Part shown: positions 23,060 through 34,574 of the stretch, in pieces | Position numbering within the stretch: the first letter of the stretch is position 1 | How the letters are laid out: each line of letters starts with the position of its first letter | DNA from: Cladosporium sp. IMV 00045 | Lineage: Eukaryota > Ascomycota > Dothideomycetes > Cladosporiales > Cladosporiaceae | Direction: 5' to 3' | NCBI GenBank assembly: GCA_001931905.2 | Contig: MSJI02000915.1 | Coordinates: forward strand, 1 to 64,000 | DNA length: 64,000 bases | Translations under genes and position numbers: made by a program | The notes under the pieces: model-generated | What the model saw: the letters and a program-made list of their open reading frames with translations, nothing else | Told to the model about the DNA's origin: nothing | Database searches by the model: none

Positions 23060-23668
23060 ATGAGACCAACCCTCGCAAGAATGGCCGGCGGCAATGGTGA
23101 GTACCTCCTGCAAGTTTTGCGCGCATTGAACGGAGAGCTGACAGATCGTATAGCCGTCAACCTGGACCCGGCGCTCGTTCGCTATGCGAGTATGTCTACC
23201 ACTACCTGGAATCGATGAAGATGCGAGGTGGAAATCATTCTGGAAAGTTGGAGAAGATTGGGCGATCATTGGGGTCTGCGCAAGAGCTTGGAAGCTGGGA
23301 CAAGGATGGAAGGACCGGGACATTGGATGAAGACTAACAACGGTCGCCAGACATGTACGTCAAGAGACATGAGTTCTTCCGCTGGACCAGACGCACTGCT
23401 GGAATCTCTTTCGCCTATGTTGTTGCTGTTCCCGCGGCTTTCCTCTACATGGCTTACCAGACCGAGGTGAGTGGAATCAATCTTGCACGCACACCCTTGC
23501 GCAATGGCAGTGGTACATGCATGTGCTTTGATGGGGCATGGAGGATGACATGCCTCCAAGCAATGCGCATCTGCGAGTCCCCTATGATGTATGTTGTATT
23601 GACGAATTTCACAGGGCAAGTGGGAGCTGCGCGGCAAGCTTCGCGGCGACACCATCGCCGAGTTCTAA
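23060..23668 (+). CDS. Mitochondrial complex I B15/NDUFB4-type subunit
   Basis: Four small exons: 23060-23096, 23154-23189, 23351-23466 and 23615-23668, with introns of 57, 161 and 148 nt; all phases agree and give an 80-aa product. The sequence is MRPTLARMAGGNAVNLDPAL..., a basic segment (NMYVKRHEFFRWTRRTAG), one transmembrane helix (FAYVVAVPAAFLYMAYQTEG) and a charged end (KLRGDTIAEF). This fits the fungal NDUFB4/B15 accessory subunit of NADH:ubiquinone oxidoreductase, a one-helix inner-membrane protein. The exons are too short to show as an ordinary open frame, so the gene is easy to miss. Confidence 0.8.
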
Positions 23669-24296
23669 GCAAGCAATCTGACCCGGAAGATGACATTGCT
23701 TGGTGGAGATGGAGACGTGGCGTTGGAGAATTCATGTGCTCAGGCTATACAGAATGGCTGCTTCCCTGCCCATATGACCTTGTACATACCCTTTTTGAAA
23801 TGAGCATGGGAAGTTTGATATCACGTGACCTACATCGGTACTGCATGTGCAAGCCCGCCACGTCGCGTTCACCAATGAAGAGCCCCGTGATTGAGACACA
23901 AATTTGTTGCTCTTCAACCATCACATGCCGTTGGTTGCACTGAGATCATATGTCAGGCTCCTTCTCACCTGCCATTTGATATTGACTGCCCTGTCACGAC
24001 GTCCGGCTGCCCCGCTGACCAACTCTCTCCTTCTCTTTGAGCGACTTCACCAAACCTAAAATTCACCACAACCACAATATTTATTAGCTTTGACTGACCA
24101 ACGTGGCAGCCGGCAGCACGCGCGACTCTGCAGTCCCTGAGCGCCCAACTTTAACCGACCGATTCACAATATTTTATTGTCTAGCCCTGCACGCATCACG
24201 CACGGCGTCACTGGCGCATGTACCCCTCCACAGCCTAGGTGTTGTGACCGACAGTACACCAAAACCGGATGTTGTAGGGAAACCAGATCGCCCATC
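23669..24296. other. Intergenic
   Basis: 3' flank of the B15 gene and promoter of the F-box gene. An AT-rich stretch (ATATTTATTAGC) at 24077-24088 may be a core promoter. No gene seen. Confidence 0.35.
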
Positions 24297-27125
24297 ATGG
24301 ATGACAATACCATCGCGAATGATGTGGAGTCCTTCGAGGAACTTTCTCGCTACATTGCAGAGAATCGCGACTCGATCGCCTCAAATCCGATAATGTCACA
24401 TTTCTATGGTGTCGCAAACGCTGACTCTCCCAACACCAACCCGAGAATGCAAGACCTCTTCTCCACGAGCCCTACCGATTCCGAAATTTCCGATTCGATG
24501 TTCCTGGATCCTTTCGCTGCGCAAGCCTTTGGCAATTCTCCCAACCCTCGGCCCTCCAGCTCTCGACCGGCCGACGTACCTCTGCAACCTTTGAAGACCG
24601 TACAGGATCTAACGACGCTGTTGAAGCATGGATCCCATGCCAACGGTGCTGCGGGACCCTTCCAATCAAAAGTGACCGACAAGCTTCACTCAGCGGTTCT
24701 GTTCGAGGCCGTCAGAGTAGACTCGAATTCTTCAGCTGTCGAGTTGAGATATCTTCCGCTTGCGAGAGCAGCGAGTCCGCGGCGATCGCGATGGGATGCC
24801 ATGCCAGGCCCTTCGTCACTCGCAGAGAATGCGCAGCAAACAATTGAAGTGCTCCCACGAATCAAGCGCAGCATCGAGCTTTCGAAATCGCGCAAGCTTT
24901 CTGTATCGAATGCCGATCAGCATCCTCGTTCTGCCATCAACCAAGTCGCGCCGGCCAGCTCTACCACAGCACCCTTGCAACAACCAAAATGGCCAACTCA
25001 GGTACCCGTCGAAATCTTCAACATGTTCGCAGGCCACCTTTCTCCTCGCGACATCAGGAGCATGAGACTTGTATGCAAAGAATTCGAGCAGAAGATCTCG
25101 CCCAATTTATTTGAAGAAGTCGTCGTACCTTTTACGCCCGATCTCTTTGATATGGTCGAAGAGGATGCGTCGGCACGGCGCGCCCAGCGGCGAAATGCAA
25201 GCTCAAAGGGCAAGGGGAAAGGAAGGGCTGTTGACACGCGAGCAGCGATGGTGCACTGTTCCGAACAGCCCGACGAGAATGGCTACTATCACAAATCAAG
25301 CGAGTGGACGTCGAAGCGCAGCCTCCGTGTCTTCCAAGGCTTTGGACCACACATGAAGAAGTTCGGAATTCGCTTTGATGTCACCGAGGCTGAACTATCA
25401 GCACCGCCATTGAAGAAATCATCCCAAAAGCAAGTAGAAGCGTACCACGGTGGGTATACATGGCCACCGCCTGGCTATGCGCGCTACAGTAGGCTTGCGA
25501 AGCTTGAGCAAGTTGCAGATGAAACTCCACGCATGGCGGCGGCGCTGGCATCGCTCGTGAACGTGCGGGAGATTGGTCTTTCCATTGACAGTGGTCTCGG
25601 CTTTCTCTCTGGACCTGATCGATCCTGTCGGTCAATGATTCTCCAGAAGCCTGCGCCCTTATTCAAGGATGCGAATACTAGCTCGCGCCCAATGTCGAGC
25701 AGCGCTGAGGAGTTCTGGTCCTGTTTACAGGACTCTCACACCAGCTTCACTCTGCGGCGATCGCGAATTCAGAGCTCGCCGGCATTACTCAGCTCAGAGC
25801 AACTGTTGGCTTGTGCGCTTCCAGTGGATTCCGATAAACTCTCCCGGATATGTCCTCCTGGTTTTGGCGATACTCCACTCTGGCCTTCTACCCAGGCGAA
25901 TGCAATCCTCGATCCTAGAGCAGCTCTTCCCGCCGCAGGAATCATCTATAGCCTAGGCGAGACTCAGGGCATACTTTCTCCCCGATTGTCGCCCTTCAAC
26001 TTGAGAAACGATCAGAATCAATGGTTACTTGAAACTGGATGGGCTCAACATGCATTCATGGACAGCTATGTCCTCGCCCTTTCGGACAACCCTCAGACTT
26101 TCCACCAGATCACCAAAGTAACCATCTCCAAGATCTCCAGCAGTCTTCTCGTGAAGCTTGATAACGACACCTTCTGGGAGGCACTACCGAACGTGCAAGA
26201 CGTGACCTTGCTAGTCAGTCCGGACTGGAGGAGTGTAAGTAAAGATGAAGCCGGATATGCACAGACGCCTAAGCAGCAGCCTTCCAATGCTATCGGAATC
26301 TTCCATGGCGTGCTGAGGCATCTGCTGTACATGGAGCATGTCAAAGAGCTGACAATCGGCTATGCCTCTGGCGGAGAGAATGCCCCTGGCCTGTTCTCCC
26401 GCAACTCACAGCTCTTACCTGCACCACTTACGACTCGCAATTACGTCCTCGATACTCAGCCGGCACCATGTTCGTTCCCTGACATCAAGCACCTGGTGCT
26501 AAAGAACTGCTGGCTTACACCCTGCATGCTCGTGTCTCTAGCCAAGTCTCGACAAGCAGCCAACATCACAGAGAACACTCTGACTCTCGACTCCGTCTCT
26601 CTGACAGTCAACCCAGTCGGAGTGCTCAAGGACACATTCGACCTCCAAGCCGAAAACAGCATATCCCGTCGATATCGTCACGGCAGCTGGCCAGTAATGA
26701 TCCAAAAGCTCCGAGCTCGCTTCCAACCCCCTCAAGACCAACCAACAAACGACCCGCCCTCATCCCTCCCACCACCCACTCAGCAAACCATAACCTTCAC
26801 CTCCTGCGGCTACGCCACCTTCCCCAACCGCCCACCCAACCTCACCAGCGAGCACAGCCTCTACAACGTCGGCCCATTCTCCCTCCCGACCGAGCCCCTG
26901 ACTTCCGACTGGCACCGCATGCGCGCAGACCATCTCTCGACCTACATGATGACGACGACAGACCAGTACCTCGCGCGCGTGGCGCCGTACATGAACACGC
27001 ACGAGAAAGCCGCGCTGGAAGGCGCTGGGATGACGTTCGGCTGGCCTGAGGAGAGGGCGGAGGAGGCGGTGTTTGATGGGCTGCCGCCGGGTGGGACGGG
27101 GAGATTTTCGGGGAGGATTGATTGA
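24297..27125 (+). CDS. F-box domain protein, function unknown
   Basis: Single exon, 942 aa. The frame is open further upstream but the first ATG is at 24297 (MDDNTIANDVESFEEL). The first ~230 residues are hydrophilic and low in complexity. Residues about 235-280 form an F-box: VPVEIFNMFAGHLSPRDIRSMRLVCKEFEQKI. The remaining ~650 residues resemble a degenerate leucine-rich region without clear repeats, with a basic patch (ASSKGKGKGRAV) and a Pro-rich segment near 860. By family it would be a substrate adaptor of an SCF ubiquitin ligase; the target is unknown. Confidence 0.85.
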   Translation: MDDNTIANDVESFEELSRYIAENRDSIASNPIMSHFYGVANADSPNTNPRMQDLFSTSPTDSEISDSMFLDPFAAQAFGNSPNPRPSSSRPADVPLQPLKTVQDLTTLLKHGSHANGAAGPFQSKVTDKLHSAVLFEAVRVDSNSSAVELRYLPLARAASPRRSRWDAMPGPSSLAENAQQTIEVLPRIKRSIELSKSRKLSVSNADQHPRSAINQVAPASSTTAPLQQPKWPTQVPVEIFNMFAGHLSPRDIRSMRLVCKEFEQKISPNLFEEVVVPFTPDLFDMVEEDASARRAQRRNASSKGKGKGRAVDTRAAMVHCSEQPDENGYYHKSSEWTSKRSLRVFQGFGPHMKKFGIRFDVTEAELSAPPLKKSSQKQVEAYHGGYTWPPPGYARYSRLAKLEQVADETPRMAAALASLVNVREIGLSIDSGLGFLSGPDRSCRSMILQKPAPLFKDANTSSRPMSSSAEEFWSCLQDSHTSFTLRRSRIQSSPALLSSEQLLACALPVDSDKLSRICPPGFGDTPLWPSTQANAILDPRAALPAAGIIYSLGETQGILSPRLSPFNLRNDQNQWLLETGWAQHAFMDSYVLALSDNPQTFHQITKVTISKISSSLLVKLDNDTFWEALPNVQDVTLLVSPDWRSVSKDEAGYAQTPKQQPSNAIGIFHGVLRHLLYMEHVKELTIGYASGGENAPGLFSRNSQLLPAPLTTRNYVLDTQPAPCSFPDIKHLVLKNCWLTPCMLVSLAKSRQAANITENTLTLDSVSLTVNPVGVLKDTFDLQAENSISRRYRHGSWPVMIQKLRARFQPPQDQPTNDPPSSLPPPTQQTITFTSCGYATFPNRPPNLTSEHSLYNVGPFSLPTEPLTSDWHRMRADHLSTYMMTTTDQYLARVAPYMNTHEKAALEGAGMTFGWPEERAEEAVFDGLPPGGTGRFSGRID

Positions 27126-28582
27126 AGTGTGAGTTAGTGTGGTCGAATATGGATCTTGATGTGTCGTTGCGACAGTTCGTGCATGTTCTGGACGGAGGAG
27201 CGATGTAAAGGCGCGGAGGGAAAGGTGTATTACTTTCGGAGCTTGTGTTTCTCGAGCCACTTTTCACGACATGCATCTCAATTATGAACCCCGCGAAATG
27301 ACAGCAAAGTCAACAAATGAAGTTACGAGATACGGAATTACGAATACGAGACGAATATCATGATCGGGCGAGCATATTGCTTGTCTGACAGCGAAAGCAG
27401 ACACAAGAAAGCGAAAAGGGAAAGAAAAGAAATGCAGAGATGGAGTGGTACGAGATCCGATAAACAAACACCACTTCTCAGGTATTCAGGTATGGACATT
27501 AGCGATGACAGCTGTACGATGCTCTCAGTACTATGAAGGAAAATACCAAAGAAAGGGGCGGCACTCGGGGAAATGCAAAGACGACAAGAATCAAGTGAGG
27601 CAATAGTCAGTAGCAGAACAGAATCCATGCCCCATCTTCACCTGGTTCCCTCACATGCGTGATTTCACTTTCTATATCTCCCGAAAGAAACCAAAGGGAA
27701 TGAAAACGATCTACACAACCTCCGTGGACCCATGAATAACATCTTTGGCAAAGCAAAGGCAATTCACAAAAAGCAAAAAGCACGTACTAATCCACCAGAT
27801 CCGAGTCGGAAGGGGACATGTTCGTTCCTTTCAGCCTCACTTTCCCACTCTGATCTGGTCTGCTCTACCGAAGTAGATTCCGTTCAGCTCTGTTGACACG
27901 ACATGCCACGACGAAAAGCGCAAAAACAATGTTGTTTGTGAACGCGAGTCATCTGGCAAAGTGGAAACCCCAGCAAAATGACACCAGGCACCGATAGCCC
28001 GCGATCTGCCAAGCAAACAAACCGAGCGCGCAGGCTGAAGCGCTGACCGACTCGCGACCGGAAAGCGTTAGGAGCCAGTATGGGTAGATGAGATCGATGG
28101 TTAGACTGAGGGATATCTTGGCTTGAAAGATGAGAGGCGCGGCTTTGAGGAGAAGGACGGGAGTAGGTAAACGTAGGTGGAGCAGGAAGATGGTTAAACA
28201 ATGTTCGCGTAAGCAGATTGAACGACGAAGCCTCGAAACGTGTTGATGAAGAAAAGGCTCAGAAGAAGAGTAGGGTTATTACAATACCAATAAAGTCTAC
28301 ATGCCAGGACATCCACGTTTGCCTGGATGAGTCTCCATCCGTCCCGTTCCTTAGCCATTATCATCCAGGCACTGGGGTGTGTTCCCTTTTCGTCTTTCGT
28401 CTTCCTCGTATCATTACAACACCAGCACCAGCCCAATAGCCCAAAATGCCCAGTCCGAAGTGATATCCCATCCTATCATTGAACGCCAAGCCCATGTTTT
28501 AATACGCCGTCAAGAAGAAGCGAAAGTCACCGAAAAACCCATTGCATATGGGAACTCCTTTCTCTCCTCTTACAATCCACAT
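27126..28582. other. Intergenic ~1.46 kb, convergent
   Basis: Longest clear gap of the left half, between the 3' ends of the F-box gene and the fatty-acid hydroxylase. Only short frames without family features are present; long 3' UTRs or a non-coding RNA are possible, but I see no structure I can name. Confidence 0.35.
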
Positions 28583-29884
28583 CTAACTAGTCTTGAGAAC
28601 CTTGGCCTGCGGGGGAGGCGGGAGTTCAGTGCCGAAAACGCGGTCCCAGAAGCGGGAAGTGACGCCGAAACCGTTCTCGTAATCGGCGAAGTGGTGCTGG
28701 AGGTGGTATTTCTTCAGTTCGCGCCAGTAGGCTGGGAGACTGTGAGAGAATCATGTTAGCGATGTGCTTTCGTCTTCGAATGGATAGCCCAAGGGCTTTC
28801 ATTAGACATACCTCTTGTGGTGCAGGAAATAATGGGTGCAGTCGTAGCAAATGTAGCCGAAAATACCACCGCAGTAGACGGCGACCGCGGCGTACCAGTC
28901 GTAGAAGAAGACGGTGTGGGCGAGTTTCCAGAAAGGCGTGGCGAGGACCAAGAACAGAGTCGGGGGCATGACGAGGCGCAGGCGGTCCATGGGGAGGTAG
29001 TGGTGGATGCCGTGGAGGAGGAAGTGCAGGGTGATGGCGGCGCGGTTGTCGGGCAGGTAGTAGTCGACGTGGAAGAGGCATCTGTGCAAGCCGTACTCGA
29101 CGATGGTCCAGATGGCGAGGCCGACGAGCCAGTAGGCTGCCGTCACCAGGGGGTTGCTGAAGTGCTGGCTGGCGAGGTAGGTGCCGTAGATGACGGGGGG
29201 AAGCCAGAAGGTCGGCACGACGTACCAGGGGGTTTTGGAGAGGGGTTCGAGGAAGTTGCCGAAGAGGGGAGCGCTGTCGCCGCCCTTGTAGTGGCGCGGG
29301 CGGTGGACTTGTTGCAGGTAGAAGTCCTTGCTGAACCCGCCGTTCCACACTTGCATGAGGAGTGGTCGCTCGAGGTCGAGGAATTTGTGCGTCTTGTAAT
29401 CGGTCTTGATGTCGGTTTCCTTGCTCAGGTCGTCCTCGCTGCTCATGCCTGTGCTGGCGTAGATGGGTCTGCCGTTCCCATCTTCGGCGACCTGGACTTG
29501 TTCCCTCGCCTTGACGTCTCCATCCTTTCCGAGGCGCTCCAGCTCTTTCAACCCCTTTTGCGACGGCTCCATGGGGACGATGGAGAAAGGATCCTGGCTG
29601 TTCTTGACGCCATCCATGACCTCGTCAGTCGCGACAAAGCCGATCAGGTGGTCGTCCAGAATTTCCCATGCGCTCTCGCTGTGCGCATGCGATACTTCGT
29701 CCTCCATGATCTCCTTGACATCCTTGCCGGCCCACTCAAGAACCAAATCTGCGCCGCCGGGGTGGTCGTCGAGGAAGGGAGTGATGTCGTAGACTTTGGT
29801 GCCGACGGTGACGTAGCATGATTTTGCGGTGTTGTGCGAGGCGACTTCGGCCGTGGGCAGAGTGGGAAGAGTCCTGCCTGGCAT
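28583..29884 (-). CDS. SCS7: Sphingolipid fatty-acid alpha-hydroxylase (Scs7/FAH)
   Basis: Two minus-strand exons, 29884-28812 and 28739-28583, intron 72 nt; 409 aa. The N-terminal cytochrome b5 domain (~residues 8-95) has the haem motif DDHPGGADLVLEWAG and the second histidine in VSHAHS. The C-terminal membrane di-iron domain has the histidine boxes HRCLFH, HFLLHGIHH, HYFLHH and HLQHH; the last box lies in exon 2. This architecture is diagnostic of the ER enzyme that 2-hydroxylates very-long-chain fatty acids of ceramides. The opposite strand is open for over 300 codons; that is a base-composition shadow. Confidence 0.95.
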
Positions 29885-30573
29885 GGTCGCGAGGTGGTGT
29901 TGTTTTTGGCTGGGTGGTGGTGGTGATTTGTCGCAAAGCAAGCCAGAGAGGTATTCCCAGTATGCCGGTGCTTATTATGCGATCACGCTGATTGAGAGAG
30001 AGTGCAAGACCGACAGTGTTTCCGGGAGTTGTACTTTGCGTGGAAGAAAAAAAGGAATGGAATGGAAGTTGTTGACGAGTAGATTTCAGGGAGAGTCGGT
30101 GTTTAGGCAACGTCCAATCTCGGCGCAGGGCGGATGTAGTGAGAAAGTGGCGAGACTTTCTGAGCTGATCGTCGTTTCCCCCCTACTTCGTCTCTCCGCC
30201 ACTGTTTTCCTTCAATCAAAACCTGCCCAGTTCCTAATCAATGATTAATCAATTCTCAATCAAATCTGCAGGGTCTCATCGGAGCCGTCCGCTATATCTC
30301 TTGGCGATCGATCTCCTCCGTCAAAGTCCGCGCAATCCACAATGTGAGAATGCCATCTGACATTCGCATCTCGCCGGTGCTGTCTTGCACTCTTGGACGA
30401 TCGATTGAGAGGTGGATGCTTGACACTTCACTTCACTCGATTATCCACAGCTCAACAATGGGCTCAATCTATTAATGGTAAGGGAACGAAAACCCCTCGA
30501 CCAATGCCTATATCTCTTCCTTAGAAACGGGACATTTTCTCAATACCGTTCAATCACTCCTTCGTTCATTCAT
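29885..30573. other. Intergenic
   Basis: Promoter of the hydroxylase (leftwards) and 3' flank of the BTB gene. An AT-rich run with repeated ATCAAT lies at 30236-30262. No gene seen. Confidence 0.35.
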
Positions 30574-32998
30574 TCACAACAAAAACCCTCGATCCGCATT
30601 CCTCGCCCTCTCGCAACTATACGCCTCAATCTTGACCGCCTCCAAGTAAACCTCAACACCAACCTTTCCCTTCCTCCCACTGGCAGTCCTCGTCTTCATC
30701 CTCCATTGACTTCTCTTCAACACCCAGACCGAAGAGTCGATCTCCCTACAATTATCAAGACGCCTGACGTCCTCATCTCCATCCCCCTTTTCACATTGCC
30801 CTTTCCCACCTTTCAATCTCCTCCCGTCAACAACAACATCCGCCTCCTCCCCCATCACAGCCCTCATATAATTTCCCTGTCCTATCCCGATGACTTCCAC
30901 ATCAACCTGTAAGTCCATCTTCCCAACCACCAAACTCACAAGACTCACCATCCTCGCCAACGTCTGTCGCCAAAATTTCACTCTCGCAGCTCCAAATCCA
31001 GTTTTGCCTTGCTGTCCAGAGTACAACTCAGCATTTTCCTCGCCGCTAATTTCCAGAATGAGCAAGTACGCCGTGTCGTCCACGTAAGGTCTGGAATAGT
31101 AGACCGCGCCCTCAAGCCGCGCCGCAGAATCCCATCCATCAGCATCATCGTCCATAACATCCTCCCCCTCCCCCGCCCCATCCTTCACGAAAGAAACACC
31201 ACTCTGCCTCAAATCTTCCAATCTCAACTCAATCTCCACCAACCCACCCCCAGTACCACGCAAATTCCTCCCCACCCGACAAGGAATCAACCTCTGCTCC
31301 ACGCCCTTGAAATGGAAATACCTCGCATCCCTCAACAAACACTCCCTATGCTCCCTCCCCCTGATCTCCACGTCATACCCCATGAGCAAACCCAGCAGCT
31401 CTCTGAAAATCTCCGGACAGCGGTTGGGCACGACAGGAGGGAGGAGGGAAGGCGGACGGAGGAGGGAGCGCTGGTTCAAGCCCGGGAAGACGTCGGAGGG
31501 GGAGGTGAAGAAGGTCTGGAAGCCGAGGGTGAAGTAGTTGGGCGAGTTGCCTGGTTGCAGCGTGAAGAGGTCGCGGGGGATGATGAAGGGGGTGCTGCTG
31601 ATGGTGGTGTAGATTGGGGAGGTGGTCAGTTGGGTTGTTAGGCGGGGTACTGTGATGTGTTGTTAGTCAATGTTGCGTGAGAGAGGCTTCCCTGTGTTCA
31701 TTCATAATGGGAAGAACTTACGGCTAAAAAACTGCGCATCGGCGAAAAGTTTCACAAAATGCTCCCCATCCCTCGGCCTGACGTGATACCCCTGCAAGTG
31801 CAGCGAGATGTCCTCGAAAGTCGCCGGGTCGCGATCGATGTACAGCGTGCGGACGCCGTCCGGCGTGCCTTCCTCGCGTCGAAGCTGCTCTTCGAAGAAT
31901 TGCGAGAAGTACGAGGGTGCTCTTGACGTGTTAGCCACCTGGAAGTCGTCCTCTCTCATACAGCGGATACCACATCTACAAGTTGCTATTGCGTAGGGAG
32001 GTAATGCCACTCACCATCAGAAGAAATCGACGCGCCAGAAAGACGAAACAACTTGTCCCCAATCTGAATAGGGAAAACCTTCCTCGCCGGCAAAGCGAGC
32101 GAAGTCGCCGACGAAGCCACCGAAGACGAAGAAAGATCACCCGCCGGGGGCAGCGTTCGGCGATCCCTCTGCCTCGCTCCATCACCTCTCGTCGAAGCCG
32201 AATTCTCCTCCACCATGCTGCCGAGAGCGGGTTTCTTGCGCGTCTCGAAGCCTGCTTTGTCTGGATCTATCGCGGCCTTGCGTTTCACACCGCCGGAAAG
32301 AAGAGCTTCGAGTGGGTTCGTAGTAGTAACACCGACGGGATCGGGGATGCTGAATTCCTTCGAAGCAACGCCCCTGTCTGCTCGCTCGTTCAGCAGCTCG
32401 CCTTGGGGTTCGTAGGTGAAAAGGCCGGTCGTCTGAGCAGCTGCGGTCAGAGATTCCGCGGATGAGAGAAGTTTGCCGCCTGTACTCCTTCTGTCGCTGC
32501 TGCTGACGCTGCTGTTGGGGAGTTCCCAGTCCCACACAGCGGCAGCTTCGATGGTCTTTGGATTTGTTGGAGGAGTTTGCGGGTTGTGGAGGGTGTGTAG
32601 TAGACTGTCCTGGGAGAGGGAGCGGGACTTGTTGCTGTTGTCGAAAGAAGTGCCGACAACGCCGGTGGTCGAGAGGGAAGTGCGCCTGTTGGTCTTGTTG
32701 TTGTCGTTCGTAGTAGTCGTCTCAGAGCGGCGACGAGCTTCGCTTCTGCTGGTCGAGAGCTGCTTTGCCTGATCTGAAAATGGATGTGAAGTGGCTTGGT
32801 GGTCGTCAGGGGAATTGACGATAGAAGTCGCAACAGTCGCAGAGGCAGAAGCAGTAGAAGTAGCGGCGGCAACGAGGCCCTCTTTAATATCTCCACCTAC
32901 AACGACATCGCCACCAGCGACGTTGGGGACAGCATTGCTACCACCAATACTGCTGCTACCACCATCTCGATGCTTACGCTTGGAAGAAGCCAGCTTGG
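30574..32998 (-). CDS. BTB/POZ-domain protein, 5' end unresolved
   Basis: Minus-strand exons 32998-32015, 31919-31722 and 31649-30574 (introns 95 and 72 nt) give about 751 residues. The long Ser/Thr/Asn-rich N-terminal part is disordered. The BTB (T1-like) domain spans the first two junctions: FPIQIGDKLFRLSGASISS, APSYFSQFFEEQL, LYIDRDPATFEDISLHLQGY, FADAQFFSLPRL. The C-terminal third is a conserved-looking globular region with an acidic loop. No ATG opens the first exon. A CTGAC branch-like site (33043-33038) and an acceptor CACAG at 33003-32999 suggest a further 5' exon that I could not fix. BTB proteins are oligomerising adaptors; no specific role is seen. Confidence 0.8.
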
Positions 32999-33757
32999 CT
33001 GTGCCCAAAGGTTGGGTGTTTGATTTCAGAGCATATGTCAGCGATTGATTGTCAAAGATTGAGATCGAGAATAGGAAGAAGAAGAAAAATCTGTGTTAAT
33101 TTCTTGACGAAGCAACAGTCTGTGAGGTATACCAAGAGTGCCAATAGAGTATGTTTGGCGGTGACGTGCCGGAGGTTGAAAGAATTAGTTGAGGTACATG
33201 TACCTCACGGTCTAGAGTCGAGGTTGTTGGCTGCACGAGCGGGTCAAGCTGAGCTTGTCTGCAAGAGCTGAAAATCAGGGCTATATTGCTGACAATGCAG
33301 GGCCAGTGGATGACTTCGCCAATTATGCAAGCACTTCTGTCTCGTCTGATTGGTTCGTGATTGGTAGAGAAGAGGCCGGCAATGGTTGTTAATTTGGTGG
33401 TTTCTCTGCTGCAGTACTGCTGAATGCTTAAGATTGTGCTGACTTTGTCGTGGCCGCAGATCCCATTCCATATTTCCAGACTCACGAGTGGCTTGCAGGA
33501 AAGTGGCTTGCAGCTAGCCATGTTCGTCTCGTGCAATGTACATGCCCGGTAATTTACGGCCAATTTGTGTTCGTATGGAGGCATGGCTGTGTATTTATGC
33601 GATCATGCAGCTCAAATTGCAGTTAACATTCATTTCGTGACCGTTGAAGATGCTCAGCACTCTTGAGAAAGGTATTTTCTCTGGAAACGCCTCCTGAACG
33701 ACAAGCTTCAAGCTCATCTCCAAGTCTTACCACCAGACCGAACATAGACGCTCATGC
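32999..33757. other. Upstream of the BTB gene; possible 5' exon
   Basis: Should hold the missing first exon and promoter of the BTB gene. A 162-codon ATG-started minus-strand frame (33584-33096) is open but has no family features. A short direct repeat (GTGGCTTGCAG twice) lies at 33490-33512. Confidence 0.3.
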
Positions 33758-34574
33758 TCACGCACTTTTCGCACCATCCTTATCCTCAACAGGCGTCACC
33801 TTCTTGACCACTCTCGCCGGGGTACCCATAGCAACACTCCAAGCAGGGATATCCCTAGTGACAACCGCGCCCGCAGCAATAGTGCAACCTTGGCCGATCG
33901 TCACACCAGGCAGAATGACAACATGTCCACCAATCCAGCAGTCGTCACCAATGACCACAGGCTTTGCGTACTCGATGTTGTCGCGACGGCTCTGGACTTC
34001 AGTCTCGTGCGTTGCGGCCATGATGGACACGTTGGGGCCGAACATGACCGTGTTGCCGATGGTGACGATGCCGCAGTCGAGGATTGTGAGATTGAAGTTT
34101 GCGTAGAATCTGTGAGGAAAGGGAATGTCCAGTCAGCTCTTGCAATCCTGCCATAGTGTTCGGGACTTCTGTCCTCTTACCGATCACCTAGGCTGATGTT
34201 ACAGCCGTAATCGACTCTGAACGGCGGCTCGACGAAAACATCCTCGCCGACGCGTCCCAGTACTTTTCTCAGCTCGGTAATTCGGTCTGCCGCGACTGTT
34301 TCGAAGGTGGCTTCGGGGTCTTCGGGGAAAGTGTGGTTGTATTCGTGGCACCAGCGGCGGGCCTTGAAGCGGACGCTGGACAGTTCGGGGACAAAGGAGT
34401 CGTAGCTGGATTGACAGAGAAGTTAGGATGATTGGTTTTGCGTGATTGTACTGAACCACTCTCTATCACTTACAGCATGCCTGAGATCATCTTCTCGTAC
34501 TCGTCGCCGGTCGGGGTATGGTTGAGGGTCTTGGCGAGAGCGAGTTGCTCGGGGACTTTCTGCTGGGCTGCCAT
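33758..34574 (-). CDS. Sugar O-acetyltransferase (NodL/LacA/Maa family)
   Basis: Three minus-strand exons: 34574-34474, 34405-34181 and 34109-33758, introns 68 and 71 nt; 225 aa. The N-terminal helical part (GDEYEKMISGMLYDSF) is the maltose-acetyltransferase cap, followed by a left-handed beta-helix of hexapeptide repeats: NFNLTILDCGIVTIGNTVMFGPNV, VVIGDDCWIGGHVVILPGVTIGQGCTIAAGAVVTRDIP. The loop CDWIGG-like (DDCWIGGHV) and the histidine of AATHE fit the active site. It would transfer acetyl from acetyl-CoA to a sugar. Cytosolic by lack of a signal peptide. Confidence 0.9.

Noticed and set aside
28817..29821. A 334-codon frame antisense to the fatty-acid hydroxylase
   Set aside because: It mirrors a high-GC coding region, has no family features, and the hydroxylase on the other strand carries all its motifs.
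33096..33584. 162-codon minus-strand frame upstream of the BTB gene
   Set aside because: No family features; the region is more likely the 5' exon and promoter of the BTB gene, and the frame does not join it in phase.
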